Of a DNA stretch of 11,758 nt, positions 1-6,573 are shown piece after piece. This DNA comes from Bacteroidales bacterium (GTDB taxonomy: Bacteria > Bacteroidota > Bacteroidia > Bacteroidales > VadinHA17). The DNA lies in contig DOTV01000020.1 in assembly GCA_003520925.1 (NCBI GenBank), positions 11,799-23,556 on the forward strand, in the 5' to 3' direction. The notes under the pieces are model-generated. The model did no database searches, was not told the DNA's origin, and saw only the letters and a program-made list of their open reading frames with translations. The translations under genes were made by a program, and so were the position numbers. Position 1 is the stretch's first letter; each line of letters opens with the position of its first letter.

Positions 1-327
1 GCCAAGTATGAACCAAAGTTTGGCCATATTATACTCGTTGGTCTCGGAGGCATATTCGTGGAGGTTCTGGGAGATATATCCTCCGGTCTGGCACCGCTTA
101 CTTCGAATGAGGCTGATTCAATGATCAGAAGCCTGAGAGCTTATAAAATAATTAAAGGAACACGCGGAAAACCAGGTATCAATGAATCAAAATTCTCAGA
201 GATCATTGTAAGACTTTCAAGCCTGCTCAGATTTGCAACCGAGATAAAGGAACTGGACCTTAATCCGCTCATAGGAAGTCAGAAAGGTATTACAGTTGTT
301 GATGCGCGGATCAGGATTGGGAAATGA
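1..327 (+). CDS. ADP-forming acyl-CoA (acetyl-CoA) synthetase, C-terminal fragment
   Basis: The reading frame is open from the first base and ends at TGA 325-327, giving the last 108 residues of a longer protein cut by the window edge. Residues 16-27 read GGIFVEVLGDIS and residues 81-90 read EIKELDLNPL; both are characteristic of the ATP-grasp (beta) part of NDP-forming acyl-CoA synthetases. These enzymes convert acyl-CoA + ADP + Pi to acid + CoA + ATP and are the ATP-yielding step of amino-acid and pyruvate fermentation in many anaerobes. Whether the full gene is a fused alpha-beta protein of about 700 residues or a separate beta subunit cannot be seen. A GTG at 58 is in frame but internal to the conserved domain, so it is not the start. 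The gene heads a same-strand series with ACT, ligase, aminotransferase and oxidoreductase genes, which fits disposal of their acyl-CoA product. Family assignment is firm; substrate is unknown. Confidence 0.88.
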   Translation, partial: AKYEPKFGHIILVGLGGIFVEVLGDISSGLAPLTSNEADSMIRSLRAYKIIKGTRGKPGINESKFSEIIVRLSSLLRFATEIKELDLNPLIGSQKGITVVDARIRIGK

Positions 328-465
328 TATTAATGGTTTTTCTGAAATGCTTGATGAATTTTATTTAAGTTAGCACATTTTTACGAAAAAACGGAAAATT
401 GGCATTGAAAGCAGTCAGCAATAAGCAACACGCAACCCGTTTTTAATTATGAAATTAATAATAAG

Positions 466-891
466 ATGATAATTCCACAGCTTTCTGTTTTCCTTGAAAA
501 TAAATCAGGGCGGCTCACTGAAGTGCTTGAGGTTCTTGGCAGCGAGAACATCAGGATAACAGCCCTGAGTATTGCCGATACCTCAGAATTTGGAATATTG
601 AGGCTGATAGTCCCGGATGCGGAAAAAGCAAAAAAACTCCTCAAAGTACAGCATTTCACTGTGAATATTTCGGAGGTAATTTCAGTTTCTGCGCCAAATG
701 AGGCAAAATATTATGCGAAAGTACTGAAGATACTATCGGACCTTGATATAAGCGTCGAATATACTTATGCATTTTCGCATGGTTCAAAGTCGATTATTAT
801 ACTAAGGTGCAGTAATAATGAACAGGCGATCGGTGCACTGAAGGATCATGAGATGGAATTGCTGAATGCAAGTGAATTATATAAAATTTAG
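466..891 (+). CDS. Tandem ACT-domain protein, putative amino-acid sensor
   Basis: This 141-residue protein consists of two ACT-like units (about 3-72 and 78-141) with no catalytic domain. ACT domains bind amino acids at subunit interfaces and usually regulate enzymes of amino-acid metabolism. The first unit has the expected ligand loop, residues 11-17 ENKSGRL, with the glycine that normally contacts ligand. The second begins PNEAKYYAKV and lacks that glycine, so it may be structural or bind differently. The start ATG at 466 is preceded only by A/T-rich sequence, usual for Bacteroidota; an ATG at 449 opens a frame that stops at once. Small stand-alone two-ACT proteins are commonly found beside phenylacetate-CoA ligase and indolepyruvate:ferredoxin oxidoreductase genes, as here, suggesting a regulatory role in aromatic or branched amino-acid turnover. 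That role is inference; the ligand is unknown. Confidence 0.85.
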   Translation: MIIPQLSVFLENKSGRLTEVLEVLGSENIRITALSIADTSEFGILRLIVPDAEKAKKLLKVQHFTVNISEVISVSAPNEAKYYAKVLKILSDLDISVEYTYAFSHGSKSIIILRCSNNEQAIGALKDHEMELLNASELYKI

Positions 892-907
892 GTAAAAATT
901 GAAATGG

Positions 908-938
908 ATTGCTTCTCCGCCAGCTGGCGGATAGCAAT
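908..938. repeat. Palindromic hairpin between ACT and ligase genes
   Basis: TCCGCCAGCTGGCGGA at 916-931 is a perfect 16-base palindrome, flanked by inverted arms ATTGCT (908-913) and AGCAAT (933-938). It lies 17 bases after the ACT gene stop. The lack of a following T-run argues against a simple intrinsic terminator; it looks more like a small dispersed REP-type palindrome, which cannot be confirmed from a single copy. Confidence 0.7.
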
Positions 939-959
939 GAAGATGGATACAAGACAGAT

Positions 960-985
960 CCCCTCCTGAGAGGGGTGGGGGTGGG
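960..985. repeat. GC-rich intergenic element, copy 1
   Basis: Stem CCCCTC (960-965), loop CTGA, stem GAGGGG (970-975), followed by a G-rich tail to about 985. The 12-mer GAGGGGTGGGGG at 970-981 recurs exactly at 11625-11636, which marks it as a shortened member of the element family seen there. It lies 28 bases upstream of the ligase start. A role in transcription termination or mRNA processing is possible but unproven. Confidence 0.6.
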
Positions 986-1012
986 TTAATTTGAAATAAT
1001 GCGGACTTTTTT

Positions 1013-2314
1013 ATGGAAATCTGGAACAGGCATTTTGAGTGTATGGATCGCTCTGAACTGAGAAAGCTTCAGAGTGAGCGTCTTATTGAAACTGTCGAAA
1101 GGGTATATTTCAATGTGCCTTACTACCGTCATAAGATGCAGGAAGCAGGTCTCGGTCCTGAAAGCATCCATACAATCGATGATCTGGGACGATTACCATA
1201 TACCACCAAGCAGGATCTCCGGGATAATTATCCCTTTGGCCTCTTTGCTGTGCCGATGAGCGAGATAGTAAGGATCCATGCATCTTCCGGTACAACAGGC
1301 AAATCAACTGTGGTCGGGTATACAAGAAATGATATCTCAACATGGTCGGAGGTTATGGCCCGGACTCTTACAAGCGCAGGGGCAAACAGAAATGATTTTA
1401 TCCAGATTGCCTATGGCTACGGATTATTTACCGGAGGTCTGGGTCTTCATTATGGAGGTGAAAAAATTGGAGCTTCGGTGATTCCAATTTCCGGTGGTAA
1501 TACAATGCGGCAGATACAGATCATGCACGATTTCGGAAGTACGATGCTTGCTTGTACTCCATCCTACGCATTGTATCTTGCCGAAGCGATCCAGGAAAGC
1601 GGCATAAGCCGTGAAGAACTAAAACTGAGAGCCGGTGTTTTTGGTGCAGAACCCTGGACTGAAAACATGAGACGGGAGATAGAAAGTAAATTGAAAATCA
1701 AAGCGATAGATATTTACGGGCTAAGTGAAGTAATTGGTCCCGGCGTTGCAAGTGAGTGTATTTTCCAGGAGGGACTTCATATCAATGAGGACCATTTCTA
1801 TCCTGAGATTATTGACCCTGAAACACTTCTGGTCCTTCCTGAAGGATCAGTTGGGGAACTTGTATTTACTACTCTTACAAAAGAGGGATTGCCGCTGATC
1901 AGGTACCGGACACGCGATCTTACACGACTTACGCGCGAAAAATGCAGATGCGGACGCACAATGGTAAGGATGGAAAAATGCCTGGGACGGAGCGATGACA
2001 TGCTGATTATCCGTGGTGTCAACCTTTTCCCGTCACAGGTGGAAAGCGTTCTCCTGGAGATGAGCGAAATAAAGCCCCATTACCTGCTTATTGTTGACAG
2101 GATAAATAACCTCGATACTCTTGAGCTTAAAGTTGAGGTGGATGAAGCCTTCTTTCTCGATAAGATCAGCCAGTTGGAAACTCTTCGGAAAAAGATCCAG
2201 GATAACCTCGAAAGCTCCCTTGGACTGGGGATAAAAGTGACACTGGTAGAACCAAAAATGATCGAAAGAAGCGAAGGTAAATCGAAACGTGTTATTGATA
2301 AAAGAAAGTATTAG
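1013..2314 (+). CDS. paaK: Phenylacetate-CoA ligase family, AMP-forming (PaaK-like)
   Basis: This 433-residue protein has the usual PaaK length and architecture. It belongs to the adenylate-forming (ANL) superfamily, which turns an aryl or related acid, ATP and CoA into acyl-CoA, AMP and PPi in the cytoplasm. The N-terminal segment VPYYRHKM (35-42) is typical. The ATP-binding P-loop SSGTTGKST is at 91-99, the IYGLSE adenine-binding region at 234-239, YRTRDL at 298-303, the cysteine-containing CRCGRT at 311-316, and the C-terminal EGKSKRV (421-427) carries the lysine expected for adenylation. The start ATG at 1013 gives the standard N-terminus. It lies next to the ACT gene and 8 bases upstream of the aminotransferase, with which it is probably co-transcribed. 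In anaerobes such ligases either salvage phenylacetate or indoleacetate for reductive synthesis of aromatic amino acids or act in aryl-acid catabolism. The exact acid is inference. Confidence 0.9.
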   Translation: MEIWNRHFECMDRSELRKLQSERLIETVERVYFNVPYYRHKMQEAGLGPESIHTIDDLGRLPYTTKQDLRDNYPFGLFAVPMSEIVRIHASSGTTGKSTVVGYTRNDISTWSEVMARTLTSAGANRNDFIQIAYGYGLFTGGLGLHYGGEKIGASVIPISGGNTMRQIQIMHDFGSTMLACTPSYALYLAEAIQESGISREELKLRAGVFGAEPWTENMRREIESKLKIKAIDIYGLSEVIGPGVASECIFQEGLHINEDHFYPEIIDPETLLVLPEGSVGELVFTTLTKEGLPLIRYRTRDLTRLTREKCRCGRTMVRMEKCLGRSDDMLIIRGVNLFPSQVESVLLEMSEIKPHYLLIVDRINNLDTLELKVEVDEAFFLDKISQLETLRKKIQDNLESSLGLGIKVTLVEPKMIERSEGKSKRVIDKRKY

Positions 2315-2322
2315 TATTTTTT

Positions 2323-3663
2323 ATGAATAGTATTCCAATATCCGAAAATGTAATAGAGTCTCTTAAGGAAGCCACCGGTGTGACATCACCAGGTTCAGCC
2401 TCCATCCGGGAGATAGTTCAGCTGGTTAACCGGATAGAAAAAACGACAGGTATTCAATTTGTCAGAATGGAAATGGGAGTTCCCGGTCTTCCCGCTCCGT
2501 CGATTGGCACTGATGCCGAAATTGAAGCACTTAAGAATGGTGTTGCATCACTGTATCCCGAAATAGCTGGTCTGGGAATTCTCAAGAAAGAGGTTTCAAG
2601 GTTCATCAAGCTTTTTCTTGATATTGATATTAATCCGGCAGGATGCATTCCGACAGTAGGATCAATGATGGGATCAATGATTTGCTTCCTCGTTGCAAAC
2701 CGCAACGATAGGACAAAGGCAGGCTCTCTTTTCATTGATCCCGGATTTCCTGTTCAGAAACAGCAGGTGAAAATGCTTGGTCACGATTATTTCTCATTCG
2801 ATGTATATAATTACAGGGGGAAGAAGCTGAAGGCTAAGCTTGAGTCATATCTCCGGACAGGAAAAGTGTCTTCGCTTATATTCTCAAATCCAAATAACCC
2901 GACTTGGATTTGTTTGAATGAAGAAGAGCTTTCTATTATAGGTGAGCTCTGTCATAAATATGATGTTATTGTTATTGAGGACCTTGCATATTTTGGAATG
3001 GATTTCAGAAAAGATTACTGCAATCCCGGAAAGCCTCCATTTCAACCATCGGTTGCACATTATGCTGAGGATTATATTCTGCTTATTTCAAGTTCCAAGA
3101 TATTCAGCTATGCAGGGCAGAGAATAGGAGTGATGGCAATTTCCGACCACCTGTTCAACAGGTCGTATCCTGATCTGAAAAGATATTATTCCACCGATAA
3201 ATTCGGCCACTCTGCAATCTTCGGCGCATTGTATGGAATATCGGCAGGTGTGACCCATTCGGTCCAGTATGGCCTTGCAGCATTGCTTAAGGCAGTCAAT
3301 GAAGGGGAGTACAGGTATCGTGAAGATATCATCGAATATGGAGAGAAAGCCCGGATCATGAAGAAGTTGTTCACTGAAAATGGTTTTGAGATAACGTACG
3401 ACAGGGATCTTGATGAACCTATAGCTGACGGATTCTACTTTACGATATCATATCCGGGTATGACGGCAGCATATCTTCTTAATCTGCTTCTTCGGTATGG
3501 AATAAGTGCGATTACGCTCGACACGACAGGAAGTGAAAGAAATGATGCACTCAGAGCATGTGTTTCGCAGGTTCCGAGAAGTCTGTTCAACGACCTGGAA
3601 TATCGTCTGAAACAGTTTAATAATGATCATCCTGTAAATAGTGATTCAAATGGTTTACATTAA
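2323..3663 (+). CDS. PLP-dependent aminotransferase, class I/II fold
   Basis: A complete 446-residue fold-type I aminotransferase, which exchanges an amino group between an amino acid and a 2-oxo acid. Visible signatures are SNPNNPTW at 188-195, VIEDLAYFG at 217-225 (D220 and Y223 expected at the PLP pyridine and phenol positions), and the Schiff-base lysine K259 in LISSSKIFSYAGQRIGV, with R267 near the cofactor phosphate. The C-terminal ALRACVSQV places an arginine where the substrate carboxylate is usually held. The N-terminal 40 residues precede the usual domain start. The gene begins 8 bases after the ligase stop, so co-transcription is likely. Upstream of a 2-oxoacid:ferredoxin oxidoreductase it probably supplies, or consumes, the 2-oxo acid. 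Amino-acid specificity (branched-chain or aromatic are the best guesses from context) cannot be read from the sequence. Confidence 0.88.
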   Translation: MNSIPISENVIESLKEATGVTSPGSASIREIVQLVNRIEKTTGIQFVRMEMGVPGLPAPSIGTDAEIEALKNGVASLYPEIAGLGILKKEVSRFIKLFLDIDINPAGCIPTVGSMMGSMICFLVANRNDRTKAGSLFIDPGFPVQKQQVKMLGHDYFSFDVYNYRGKKLKAKLESYLRTGKVSSLIFSNPNNPTWICLNEEELSIIGELCHKYDVIVIEDLAYFGMDFRKDYCNPGKPPFQPSVAHYAEDYILLISSSKIFSYAGQRIGVMAISDHLFNRSYPDLKRYYSTDKFGHSAIFGALYGISAGVTHSVQYGLAALLKAVNEGEYRYREDIIEYGEKARIMKKLFTENGFEITYDRDLDEPIADGFYFTISYPGMTAAYLLNLLLRYGISAITLDTTGSERNDALRACVSQVPRSLFNDLEYRLKQFNNDHPVNSDSNGLH

Positions 3664-3679
3664 TTTGGTAGATTAGATC

Positions 3680-3768
3680 ATTGATTTTCTTCGTTTACCC
3701 CGGCCCCAAGGGGAGCGAAGAAAATCAATTTACTCCCCTTGGAGATGGGGTAAATAAATTGATTTTCG
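3680..3768. repeat. Nested inverted-repeat element (A-B-A'-B'-A), GC-rich family copy 2
   Basis: A = ATTGATTTTCTTCG at 3680-3693. A' = its exact 14-base reverse complement at 3716-3729. A shortened A (ATTGATTTTCG) returns at 3758-3768. B at 3694-3715 and B' at 3733-3754 are reverse complements at 18 of 22 positions; the only difference is an internal four-base block (GGCC at 3702-3705, AGAT at 3743-3746). The parts can pair in mutually exclusive ways (A:A', A':second A, or B:B'). It fills most of the 129-base spacer between the aminotransferase and the ferredoxin gene. Shared words with 11564-11640 indicate a dispersed element; an attenuator-like effect is speculative. Confidence 0.8.
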
Positions 3769-3792
3769 AGCGAAATTAAATAATATAACATT

Positions 3793-4017
3793 ATGGCAAA
3801 GGTCAAAGGAAGTATTGTGGTGAATATTGAAAGGTGCAAAGGGTGTGGTGTATGTCTGGTTTCGTGTCCGACCGGCACCATTGAGATGGCAAAGGAGGTA
3901 AATGGCAAGGGGTATAACTATGCATATCCTGCACATCCGGAGCTTTGCATAGGATGCGCCAACTGCGCAATCGTTTGTCCCGATGGAGTAATAACTGTGT
4001 ATAAGACAAAAATATAA
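3793..4017 (+). CDS. 2-oxoacid:ferredoxin oxidoreductase, ferredoxin-like (delta) subunit, 2x[4Fe-4S]
   Basis: A 74-residue bacterial-type ferredoxin. Two CxxCxxCxxxCP motifs are complete: C15, C18, C21, C25 and C52, C55, C58, C62, each expected to ligate a [4Fe-4S] cluster using three of its own cysteines and one from the other motif. As the first gene of a delta-alpha-beta-gamma series it is the electron-transfer subunit (VorD/KorD/PorD type), carrying electrons from the thiamine-bound intermediate in the beta subunit to external ferredoxin. The start ATG at 3793 has no Shine-Dalgarno sequence and follows an A/T-rich leader just downstream of the nested repeat at 3680-3768. The alpha-subunit gene begins 7 bases after its stop. 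Open frames on the opposite strand here are shadows. Confidence 0.93.
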   Translation: MAKVKGSIVVNIERCKGCGVCLVSCPTGTIEMAKEVNGKGYNYAYPAHPELCIGCANCAIVCPDGVITVYKTKI

Positions 4018-4024
4018 CCGGCCA

Positions 4025-5098
4025 ATGGAAAAAGAATTACGATTGATGAAAGGGAATGAAGCTGTTGCTGAAGCAGCGATCAGGGCAGGAGCTGATGGTT
4101 ATTTTGGTTACCCGATCACTCCCCAGAGTGAGATTATTGAATATCTCATGGAAGCCAACCCTTATGAAACGACCGGGATGGTGGTACTTCAGGCAGAAAG
4201 TGAGGTCGCAGCCATTAATATGGTTTACGGCGGTGCCGGATGCGGTAAGAAAGTAATGACTACTTCATCCTCACCGGGAATAAGCCTCAAACAGGAGGGA
4301 ATTACATATATAGCAGGCGCTGAACTGCCATGCCTGATAGTTAATGTGGTAAGGGGCGGTCCCGGACTTGGTACAATCCAGCCGGCCCAGTCAGATTATT
4401 TCCAGGCAGTCAAGGGAGGCGGCCATGGCGATTATCATCTTATTGTTCTTGCTCCGGCATCTGTTCAGGAGATGGCTGACTTTGTCGACCTTGGATTTGA
4501 ACTTGCCTTCAGATACAGGAATCCGGTAATGATGCTTTCCGACGGGGCCATAGGTCAGATGATGGAAAAGGTCTGGCTCAGCCCTCCGAAAGAGAGATCA
4601 AGAACGGTACCCGACTGGGCTACAACAGGGAAACCTCCGACAAGGGAAAGAAATATAATCACATCACTCGAACTCGATCCGAACCGGCAGGAGATCTTCA
4701 ACGAGAAACTGGTAGTCAAATACAATGAGATAAAGGAAAAAGAGGTCCGGTTTGAGGAATTTCAATGTGCTGATGCCGAATACCTTTTTGTAGCTTACGG
4801 AACAAGTGCAAGGGTTTGTCAGAAGGCAGTAGAACTTGCACGTAATCAGGGAATTAAAGCTGGTTTGCTGAGGCCGATCACACTTTTCCCGTACCCTTCA
4901 AAACAGTTAAATAAGCTTGCTGATCAGGTCAGGCTAATGCTGTCGGTGGAAATGAGTGCAGGCCAGATGGTAGAAGATGTTATGCTTTCGGTAAACGGGA
5001 AAGTTCCGGTTTATCATTACGGAAGAATGGGAGGGATGATTCCGACTCCCGATGAAGTTGTTGAAAATCTAAAAGAAAGAATAAAAGGAGGCCGATAG
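4025..5098 (+). CDS. vorB: 2-oxoacid:ferredoxin oxidoreductase alpha subunit (VorB-like, 3-methyl-2-oxobutanoate type)
   Basis: A 357-residue alpha subunit of the pyruvate/2-ketoisovalerate:ferredoxin oxidoreductase superfamily, which with beta, gamma and delta converts a 2-oxo acid, CoA and oxidized ferredoxin reversibly to acyl-CoA, CO2 and reduced ferredoxin. Hallmarks of the thiamine-pyrimidine domain are GYPITPQSE (28-36), QAESE (56-60), TTSSSPG (79-85) and the glycine-rich GGPGLGTIQPAQSDYF (111-126). The C-terminal part, including GLLRPITLFPYPS, is the transketolase-C-like domain. Length and wording agree with proteins I recall annotated as VorB in Bacteroidales, so a branched-chain 2-oxo acid is the leading substrate. 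2-Oxoglutarate (KorA) and aryl-pyruvates are alternatives not excluded by sequence. The start ATG at 4025 lacks a Shine-Dalgarno; Met8 is a possible alternative. The stop abuts the next start directly. Confidence 0.9.
   Translation: MEKELRLMKGNEAVAEAAIRAGADGYFGYPITPQSEIIEYLMEANPYETTGMVVLQAESEVAAINMVYGGAGCGKKVMTTSSSPGISLKQEGITYIAGAELPCLIVNVVRGGPGLGTIQPAQSDYFQAVKGGGHGDYHLIVLAPASVQEMADFVDLGFELAFRYRNPVMMLSDGAIGQMMEKVWLSPPKERSRTVPDWATTGKPPTRERNIITSLELDPNRQEIFNEKLVVKYNEIKEKEVRFEEFQCADAEYLFVAYGTSARVCQKAVELARNQGIKAGLLRPITLFPYPSKQLNKLADQVRLMLSVEMSAGQMVEDVMLSVNGKVPVYHYGRMGGMIPTPDEVVENLKERIKGGR
5083..5091 (+). promoter_or_regulatory. Strong Shine-Dalgarno inside the end of the alpha gene
   Basis: AAAAGGAGG at 5083-5091, within the last codons of the alpha subunit, is a near-perfect Shine-Dalgarno, 7 bases before the beta ATG at 5099. 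Other starts in this window show nothing comparable, which is usual in Bacteroidota. It supports the chosen beta start and suggests coupled or boosted beta translation. Confidence 0.6.
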
Positions 5099-5905
5099 AT
5101 GAAAGATATGACTGGCATAAAGGAAATAATTAGTCCTGAAAACCTGGCTTACAAAAAGTCAGAAATTCTGACTGATGAGATAATGCATTATTGTCCGGGC
5201 TGCGGTCACAGCACAGCTCACCGGATACTGGCAGAAATAATTGAGGAAGAAGGGATTCAGCAGGATACAATAGGAGTGTCACCGGTGGGTTGTTCTGTTT
5301 TCCTTTACAACTACCTCAATATCGACTGGCAGGAGGCTGCACATGGGCGTGCCCCGGCTGTTGCTACTGCTATAAAGAGGCTGTTGCCCGAAAAGTTCGT
5401 CTTTACATATCAGGGCGACGGTGACCTGGCAGCCATCGGTACAGCCGAAACAATCCATGCGTGTAACCGCGGAGAAAACTTCCTCATAATATTTGTCAAT
5501 AACGGAATTTACGGAATGACTGGCGGACAGATGGCTCCGACAACTCTTCCCGGTATGAAATCTTCAACATCACCATTTGGAAGAGATGTGCGGACAATGG
5601 GTAATCCGCTAAAGATGACCGATATTGTTGCCACCCTCCCCGGAACTTATTATGTAACCCGTCAAAGTGTTCATAACCCTTCAAATGTCAAAAAAACGAA
5701 AAGAGCAATGAGGAAAGCTTTTCAGTACCAGAAGCTCAATAAAGGTACTTGCTTCATTGAAATAGTATCCAATTGCCCGTCGGGATGGAAGATGACCCCG
5801 GTGCAGTCGAACAAGTGGATGGAAGAGAATATGTTCCCATTTTATCCGCTTGGTGACCTTAAAGTTCCGGAGGAACAGCCGGTACAACAACCTAAATCTG
5901 AGTAA
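5099..5905 (+). CDS. 2-oxoacid:ferredoxin oxidoreductase beta subunit, TPP-binding
   Basis: A 268-residue beta subunit containing the thiamine diphosphate site (VorA/KorB type in other nomenclatures). The N-terminal CPGCGH (32-37) is the family cysteine motif. SPVGCS (61-66) and HGRAPAVATA (82-91) are conserved. GDGDLAAIG at 106-114 opens the thiamine-diphosphate motif and VNNGIYGMTGGQ (133-144) closes it with the metal-binding asparagine region. Length is normal for a separate beta subunit without its own ferredoxin domain, consistent with the ferredoxin being encoded by the gene at 3793. The start directly follows the alpha stop with no intervening base, and an AAAAGGAGG lies just upstream. 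The C-terminus ends in a short polar, glutamine/proline-rich tail. Together with alpha it forms the catalytic core; substrate class is inferred from alpha. Confidence 0.92.
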   Translation: MKDMTGIKEIISPENLAYKKSEILTDEIMHYCPGCGHSTAHRILAEIIEEEGIQQDTIGVSPVGCSVFLYNYLNIDWQEAAHGRAPAVATAIKRLLPEKFVFTYQGDGDLAAIGTAETIHACNRGENFLIIFVNNGIYGMTGGQMAPTTLPGMKSSTSPFGRDVRTMGNPLKMTDIVATLPGTYYVTRQSVHNPSNVKKTKRAMRKAFQYQKLNKGTCFIEIVSNCPSGWKMTPVQSNKWMEENMFPFYPLGDLKVPEEQPVQQPKSE

Positions 5906-5907
5906 AA

Positions 5908-6459
5908 ATGACTGAAGAAATATTAATAGCCGGATTCGGCGGACAGGGTGTTCTGTCGATGGGAAAGATAATGGCATATTCAGGGGTGATTCAGGATATG
6001 GAAGTAAGCTGGATGCCTTCGTACGGGCCAGAGATGCGCGGAGGTACTGCCAATGTAATTGTGATCCTGAGCAGTGAAAGGATTAGCTCCCCAATTATCA
6101 GGCATTTTGACACAGCGATAATCCTTAACCAGCAGTCGCTCGACAAATTTGAACAATCGGTAAAACCAGGAGGTGTCCTAATTTATGACGGTAATGGAAT
6201 TACAAGGCATCCCGAGAGAAAGGATATATCAATTTACAGGGTCGACGCTGCTGAAGAGGCTTCAAAGATGAACAGTCCGAAGACCTTTAACATGATAGTA
6301 CTTGGCGGATTCCTGAAGGTGAAACCGGTGCTGACTATGGAGAATGTTATTAAGGGGTTGAAAAAGTCCCTGCCTGAAAGATATCATAAGCTTATACCGG
6401 AAAATGAAAAGTCCCTGCTCCGGGGTGAGGAGATTATTAAAGAGATACAAAAGTTTTAG
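5908..6459 (+). CDS. 2-oxoacid:ferredoxin oxidoreductase gamma subunit
   Basis: A 183-residue gamma subunit (VorC/KorC type) of the same enzyme. GFGGQGV at 9-15 is the family's glycine-rich loop, and SYGPEMRGG (38-46) followed by sequence ending in the SSPII segment (60-64) is characteristic of gamma domains that contact CoA and complete the heterotetramer. The start ATG is 2 bases after the beta stop, so alpha, beta and gamma are certainly translated from one transcript. It is the last gene on this strand before the converging nadD gene; a large inverted repeat at 6479-6558 lies just beyond the stop and may end transcription. The length agrees with stand-alone gamma subunits, and no part of the protein appears missing. 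Confidence 0.92.
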   Translation: MTEEILIAGFGGQGVLSMGKIMAYSGVIQDMEVSWMPSYGPEMRGGTANVIVILSSERISSPIIRHFDTAIILNQQSLDKFEQSVKPGGVLIYDGNGITRHPERKDISIYRVDAAEEASKMNSPKTFNMIVLGGFLKVKPVLTMENVIKGLKKSLPERYHKLIPENEKSLLRGEEIIKEIQKF

Positions 6460-6478
6460 TTCAGGAATCTTTTTTTAC

Positions 6479-6558
6479 CACGGAGTTTCACGGAGTTACA
6501 ATGGAGTTTCACTGTTCTGGACTCCGTGATACTCCATAAAACTCTGTGCAACTCCGTG
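6479..6558. repeat. Decamer-based inverted repeat (CACGGAGTT units), possible two-way terminator
   Basis: The left arm has CACGGAGTTT (6479-6488), CACGGAGTTA (6489-6498) and CAATGGAGTTT (6499-6509). The right arm has ACTCCGTGAT, ACTCCATAAA, ACTCTGTGCA and ACTCCGTG (6521-6558), which are the reverse complement units in 10-base register. The arms can fold into one long imperfect hairpin between two convergent genes. T-rich sequence follows on + (6559-6568), and A/T-rich sequence lies on the other side (T-run 6470-6476 on +). A terminator role is plausible; the repeated-unit structure itself is direct observation. Confidence 0.75.
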
Positions 6559-6573
6559 TTTAAATTTTAAGTA

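Noticed and set aside
387..444. AAAAACGG (387-394) and CCGTTTTT (437-444) as a regulatory hairpin before the ACT gene
   Set aside because: Only eight bases, A/T-dominated and 42 bases apart; easily chance. The rest of the 328-465 spacer shows nothing firm.
447..659. Minus-strand 70-residue open frame over the ACT gene
   Set aside because: Serine-rich shadow of the ACT frame with no family features.
3678..4009. Minus-strand open frames over the ferredoxin gene
   Set aside because: They mirror the cysteine-rich ferredoxin in other frames, have no recognisable domain, and the + strand product has two perfect [4Fe-4S] motifs.
6479..6558. Possible CRISPR array because of regular repeats
   Set aside because: Units are only 10-11 bases with no spacers, half are inverted, and no cas gene is present.
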